64,000 nt of DNA from Pseudomonas baetica. Its GTDB lineage: Bacteria; Pseudomonadota; Gammaproteobacteria; Pseudomonadales; Pseudomonadaceae. Under the pieces are notes generated by a model, which was given only the letters and a program-made list of their open reading frames with translations, searched no databases and had not been told where the DNA came from. A program made the position numbers and the translations under genes. Position 1 is the first letter of the stretch. Each line of letters begins with the position of its first letter. This document shows positions 61,126 to 64,000 of the stretch, in pieces. Location: NCBI RefSeq assembly GCF_019733355.1, contig NZ_JAIHLQ010000028.1:34288-98287 (forward strand). Direction: 5' to 3'.

Positions 61126-63201
61126 TTACTTGCTTGGCTTGACGGTCACCGGCGCCTTGCCCGCCTTCATCTGTTCAAGCAGCGGTGCACACTGATTCGG
61201 CTCTGCGCCACTGGGGGCCACCAACGCCAGCAGCCCTGCCGCCGGTGCAGCAATCACCCCCAACGCCACCATCCCCGCCCCGCGCAGCAACAGCGGCACC
61301 GCTTTGACCCCGGCATCGGGCTTGATGAACTTGCCACGCACATACAGCGGCGAGCGCAGCGAGATCAAACGCCAGCCCTTGGATTCGGGGGTCACCGTCA
61401 GGTCCAGTTGCTCGGTGGCCATGTTCGCTGTGCCGTCGACGTAAATGATCGCGTTCTCGGTATCGAAGACAAACAGTCGCGTGGTCGCCAAACCGGTCTT
61501 GATGTCGAAGTCCGCCGCTGCGCAGTTGATCTTCACTTCCTTGTCGCCAAAGATCTTGCCGACCACGTAGTTACCGACGTTGAGACCGGCCAGCTCCATC
61601 AACTCACGACTGATCGCGCCGTCGTTGATCAGCATCTTCAGGCTGCCGTTGGCGCCGCCCAGCAACTTGGCAACCGAGTTGCCGCGACCACTGATATCGG
61701 CATCGCCATTGAGCTCACCAAAACTGGTCCTCATGGGCTCAAACGTCGGGAACAGTTCCTTGAGTTTGAACTTGCGCGCAGTCAATTTGGCCCGGCCTTC
61801 CAAAGGTTCGGTGCGCCCGTTGAGGCGGATCTGTGCGTCGAGAGTGCCGCCCGCGACGCCGAAGCGCAGCGGTTCCAGGCTGAGTTCACCGTCATCGAGT
61901 TTCAGATGGGTATAGAGGTCGGTGAGCGGCAGTTTTTCACTGTGGACGATGCGCTTGCCGGTGAATTCAACATCCGCGTCCATCGCTCGCCAGCGGTCGG
62001 TCTTGAACGCCTCGACCGGCAGTACTTTATCGGCCGGTTGCTTGCTCTCGCCGCCCCGGGCCTTTTGCTTGTCATTGGCGTCAGCGCCGATCAACGGCGC
62101 GAGGTCAGCGAACAGCAGTTGATTGGATACCAGCGCGCCGCTGAGTTTTGGCCGTGGCTGGCTGGCGATGTAGGTCAGGTCGCCATGGATGTCGCTGCCG
62201 CCGATCTTGCCGTTGAATTGCTCATAGGTGAATGTCGCGCCCGCCGCGTCATGCAGCTTGGCGATCAGATGGCCGTCGGTTGCATACGGGGGCGTATCCG
62301 GCAAGGTCACGCCGGTCAACGGATAGAGATTACCGAGGCTGGCACCGGCCAATTTCAAGCGCAGGTCGAGGGCGCCGAGGTTGAGCGGGTCGGTCAGGGT
62401 GCCGGCCAATTCAATGCGGGTGTCGCCGATTTTCGCCTGGGCTTGCAGCGGGAACGGTTTGCTCGCGTCCTGCAACGCCAACAACCCGCCGATCTTGCCT
62501 TGGCCGGTGAGGTTCTGGCCGTGATATTGGCCTTTGACCTTCAACGCGAACGCGTAGTCTTGTGGCGCGCCGCCCTTGTCCTTCGCGGTTTTCGCCGCTT
62601 TGTCACCGACGATTTCGCTGAACGGAATCGGCTTGCCCAGCGGATCGATCAGCACATCCAGCTTGGTCTTGAGGGTTTGATCATCAAGCGTCACATGGCC
62701 CTTGTCGAAACCGATGGCGCCGATATCGACCACCCAGTTCGACGGTTCGGCATTCGGATCCTTGGGATCAAACGTGAACGTCCAGTTGGCCCGGCCATCG
62801 GCCAAGCGTTGCAGCTCAGCGTTAGGCTCGGTCAGGTCGATGCGCGGGATGACCACGCGTTGCGCCAACAACGCCAGAGGCGAGATACGCAGTTCAACGC
62901 GCTTGAGCGTGACCATCTGCGGCGTCTTCGACCACTGCGGATTGCCCAGGCTCAAGTCTTCGGCGACCACATGCGGCCAAGGTACCCAGGCCCGCCAACC
63001 GCCCTCATCCGGCTCGCGCTGCCAGATCACCGCGAGGTTGCCGTTAATGGCAAACGGCCGATGCAGCTCTTCCGAGACTTTGGCATTGAGCGCCGGTTTG
63101 ATCCGGTTCCAGTCGAAGAACGCGATGATCAGGACCAGCACGGCCAAGAGCAGCACAAGGGTGGCGAAGGTCCAACTGAAAATTTTTCCGGTGCGCGTCA
63201 T
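61126..63201 (-). CDS. AsmA family protein
   Basis: The 691-residue protein starts MTRTGKIFSWTFATLVLLLA behind aggag; an upstream in-frame Met is rejected. One N-terminal helix (about residues 9-31) anchors a long beta-rich periplasmic body with a C-terminal AsmA domain (GRGNSVAKLLGGANGSLKML; VYVDGTANMATEQLDLTVTP read in the segment IIYVDGTANMATEQLDLTVT). AsmA-like proteins are elongated lipid-transfer or envelope-assembly proteins. A lysine-rich short end (KAPVTVKPSK) closes it. Its exact role is not known. Confidence 0.88.
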   Translation of the reverse strand: MTRTGKIFSWTFATLVLLLAVLVLIIAFFDWNRIKPALNAKVSEELHRPFAINGNLAVIWQREPDEGGWRAWVPWPHVVAEDLSLGNPQWSKTPQMVTLKRVELRISPLALLAQRVVIPRIDLTEPNAELQRLADGRANWTFTFDPKDPNAEPSNWVVDIGAIGFDKGHVTLDDQTLKTKLDVLIDPLGKPIPFSEIVGDKAAKTAKDKGGAPQDYAFALKVKGQYHGQNLTGQGKIGGLLALQDASKPFPLQAQAKIGDTRIELAGTLTDPLNLGALDLRLKLAGASLGNLYPLTGVTLPDTPPYATDGHLIAKLHDAAGATFTYEQFNGKIGGSDIHGDLTYIASQPRPKLSGALVSNQLLFADLAPLIGADANDKQKARGGESKQPADKVLPVEAFKTDRWRAMDADVEFTGKRIVHSEKLPLTDLYTHLKLDDGELSLEPLRFGVAGGTLDAQIRLNGRTEPLEGRAKLTARKFKLKELFPTFEPMRTSFGELNGDADISGRGNSVAKLLGGANGSLKMLINDGAISRELMELAGLNVGNYVVGKIFGDKEVKINCAAADFDIKTGLATTRLFVFDTENAIIYVDGTANMATEQLDLTVTPESKGWRLISLRSPLYVRGKFIKPDAGVKAVPLLLRGAGMVALGVIAAPAAGLLALVAPSGAEPNQCAPLLEQMKAGKAPVTVKPSK

Positions 63202-63585
63202 GCACAAAGCTCCTGATGACGACCGCACGCCCACATCACGGCGAACGGCTGAAACGGCGGGCCATAGCGGCCCTCATGAATTCTGTGACTGGCAAAAGGC
63301 CCGCAGGTTTAATCGAAAGCCGCATCTGGGCGGAAAAAGCCACGCAAATCTGACCGATTGGTCGAACAACGTTACCGCCCCCCGCACTTTTGTGAGGCGC
63401 GAGTGGGTCGAAAATACCCACCAAGGTGCAAAACCGTCACCCTGAAAGGCCCGGTTTAGAGCCTCCCGCCAGAACAATCAATTCTGTTGATTATTACCAT
63501 TGCGTTTATGAACTTTTATATCGACTTATCGAGAGTAGCATTGCCCTCGTACCCACTTTATCGCCCTCCCAAGGAGCAACCCATC
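63202..63585. other. 384-base intergenic region with divergent promoters
   Basis: No credible gene. It must contain the asmA-type gene promoter (leftward) and the promoter of the repeat-rich secreted protein (rightward). A ribosome site aaggag sits at 63571-63576, and AT-rich DNA around 63505-63530 (tttatatcgac) offers possible -10 sequences, but no confident pair is seen. Confidence 0.4.
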
Positions 63586-64000
63586 ATGAAACGCCAATTA
63601 CTGCTCAGCCTTACCCTGTCGATGCTAGCCAGCACTGCTTTCGCCCTGCCCGCTGCCGAACAGGCTACTCCGCAAGTAAAAACCAGCTACTCCGTGTTCA
63701 GTCAGACCGTTGCTGCTGATGGTTCCGACCGCACGCCACAAGGCCAGACCCTGGCTGAAGATGGCTACGACAAAACTCCACAAGGCCAGGCGCTCGCCGA
63801 AAACGGTCGCAACCGCCTCGAACAAAAAGGCCTGGTTGAAGACGGTTACGACAAAACCCCACAAGGCCAAGCGCTCGCCGAAAACGGTCGCAACCGCCTC
63901 GAACAAAAAGGCCTGGTTGAAGACGGTTACGACAAAACCCCACAAGGCCAGGCGCTCGCCGAAGGTGGTGGTGACCGTGTGATCGAACGCAACGCCGCTT
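63586..64000 (+). CDS. Secreted protein with tandem 27-residue repeats, 3'-truncated
   Basis: The gene begins MKRQLLLSLTLSMLASTAFA, a clean signal peptide, 9 bases after aaggag, and runs off the right edge, so no stop is in the window. After a short linker the protein repeats a 27-residue unit (EDGYDKTPQGQALAENGRNR LEQKGLV written in two parts) with a degenerate unit before it and a changed unit (AEGGGDRVIERNAA) after it. The repeats are hydrophilic, so it is probably an extracytoplasmic protein of low complexity. I do not recognise a function. Confidence 0.8.
   Translation, partial: MKRQLLLSLTLSMLASTAFALPAAEQATPQVKTSYSVFSQTVAADGSDRTPQGQTLAEDGYDKTPQGQALAENGRNRLEQKGLVEDGYDKTPQGQALAENGRNRLEQKGLVEDGYDKTPQGQALAEGGGDRVIERNAA
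63757..63963 (+). repeat. 81-bp tandem repeat inside the secreted-protein gene
   Basis: Units of 81 bases (27 codons) start at 63757 and 63838, with a third partial unit from 63919. The two full units differ at only a few third-codon positions (gatggc/gacggt, actcca/acccca, ccag/ccaa). Near identity points to recent duplication or conversion. Confidence 0.9.

Noticed and set aside
61066..63216. Long plus-strand open frame opposite the AsmA gene
   Set aside because: The minus strand has the AsmA domain order, a membrane helix and a ribosome site; this one has none and begins in a REP element.
63757..63963. CRISPR-like array
   Set aside because: The repeated units are 81 bases, in frame and coding, without spacers.

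Overview
The window comes from a Pseudomonas chromosome, most likely the P. fluorescens / P. koreensis side of the genus. The evidence is the GC-rich coding sequence, the many paired hairpins of the 'gtgggagcgggcttgctcgcgaa' type between genes, and a gene order that, as I recall it, follows P. aeruginosa PA4847-PA4880: accB-accC-prmA-(zinc ribbon)-dusB-fis-purH-purD-retS, then urtABCDE-ureD-ureA-GNAT-GNAT-ureB-ureC. No RNA genes, insertion sequences or CRISPR arrays were seen.

Bases 1-11.7 kb are core genes: the acetyl-CoA carboxylase biotin carrier (cut by the window edge) and biotin carboxylase, ribosomal protein L11 methyltransferase, a zinc-ribbon membrane protein, dihydrouridine synthase B with Fis, the last and an early step of purine synthesis (purH, purD), and the RetS hybrid kinase. 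RetS is supported by its place after purD and by a constant 17-residue offset of its three phospho-sites from the P. aeruginosa protein.

Bases 11.7-22.0 kb are accessory. A three-gene operon of diverged, unrecognised paralogs and a 2356-residue toxin of the TcdA/TcdB / LifA type lie on the minus strand on either side of a marC gene. The toxin combines an N-terminal glycosyltransferase domain with a DXD motif, a YopT-like (C58) cysteine protease-like segment and a TcdB-like pore/translocation region. This is the most striking locus of the window.

Bases 22.2-29.7 kb hold two divergent corrin-ring operons: cobG-cobH-cobI-(cbiG::cobJ) leftward and cobL-cbiD-cobK rightward. They mix enzymes of the aerobic route (CobG) with CbiG and CbiD. 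A RelE/HigB-type toxin-antitoxin pair follows. Bases 30.5-35.7 kb form a copper-handling cluster: two DUF2946 proteins, a PCu(A)C chaperone, an OprC-type TonB receptor with conserved Cu ligands, and a PepSY membrane protein with a His/Met-rich loop. A TonB-receptor remnant and a FecBCD-type ABC importer follow.

Bases 39.0-49.4 kb are a nitrogen-scavenging block. The urea ABC transporter urtABCDE sits behind a sigma-54 type promoter, followed by ureD, ureA, two acetyltransferases, ureB and ureC. Paired REP elements interrupt this block at four junctions. The accessory genes ureEFG are not in the window.

Bases 49.5-64.0 kb hold an effector-like SET-domain protein with AT-rich upstream DNA, an RsbRD-histidine kinase, CbpM-CbpA co-chaperones facing away from a YegD-type Hsp70, an AI-2E-family exporter, a PsiF protein, an AraC regulator divergent from an EamA transporter, a lipase, a bacterioferritin-like protein, an AsmA-family protein and the start of a secreted protein built from 81-bp tandem repeats, cut by the right edge.
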